Source: Nitrospirota bacterium (GTDB lineage: Bacteria > Nitrospirota > Nitrospiria > Nitrospirales > UBA8639). From it: a DNA stretch of 5,396 bases. A program made the translations under genes and the position numbers. This document shows positions 5,395 to 5,396 of this stretch, in pieces. The stretch spans positions 1 through 5,396 of the forward strand of contig QIDY01000368.1 in the NCBI GenBank assembly GCA_003228495.1, in the 5' to 3' direction. How positions within the stretch are numbered: the first letter of the stretch is position 1; every line of letters starts with the position of its first letter. The notes beneath the pieces are model-generated. The model was given only the letters and a program-made list of their open reading frames with translations. It was not told where the DNA came from and searched no databases.

Positions 5395-5396
5395 GT

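Overview
The window is a compact piece of a Gram-negative-type chromosome. On the minus strand it carries a ferric-iron ABC transport cluster headed by its probable regulator. In transcription order this is fur (3803-4237), a periplasmic iron-binding protein (fbpA-like, 2652-3707), a two-domain inner-membrane permease (fbpB-like, 891-2546) and an ATPase (fbpC-like, from 822 to beyond the left edge). All four read in the same direction, with gaps of 95, 105 and 68 bp. Fur family proteins sense intracellular iron, and FbpABC systems import Fe3+ across the inner membrane, so the layout fits an iron-responsive uptake unit. A Fur-box-like dyad lies across the fbpA start codon (3692-3712).

Divergent from fur is a 186-codon plus-strand gene (4339-4899). 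It resembles the Panacea/DUF4065 (SocA-like) and YwgA-like small proteins and has no visible partner toxin. The 101-bp divergent region holds a near-consensus housekeeping promoter for fur (TTGACC, 17 bp, TTTAAT), with a 15-bp dyad over its -10 box. After the plus-strand gene comes a 176-bp non-coding stretch packed with nested inverted repeats and a probable bidirectional terminator. It separates that gene from a convergent, secreted, ComEA-like helix-hairpin-helix protein (5076-5378, minus strand), which has a very good ribosome binding site.

The most unusual structure is a perfect 20-bp inverted repeat, 2481-2500 against 2626-2645. It flanks a 125-bp segment between the fbpA stop and the permease coding region. 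In the mRNA it would form a long stem that encloses the annotated permease start and ends next to a U5 run. It could be an attenuator or mRNA-stability element, a translational gate, or the ends of an invertible segment. It also raises the possibility that the permease really starts at Met27, just after the stem.

Organism: base composition is moderate, by eye around 50% GC. An inner-membrane iron importer with a non-lipoprotein, signal-peptide-bearing binding protein, together with an E. coli-like Fur, points to a diderm bacterium. The general flavour of the proteins suggested Nitrospirota to me, but that is a weak guess. I see no tRNA, rRNA, CRISPR array, insertion sequence or phage gene. 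No gap reaches 300 bp.
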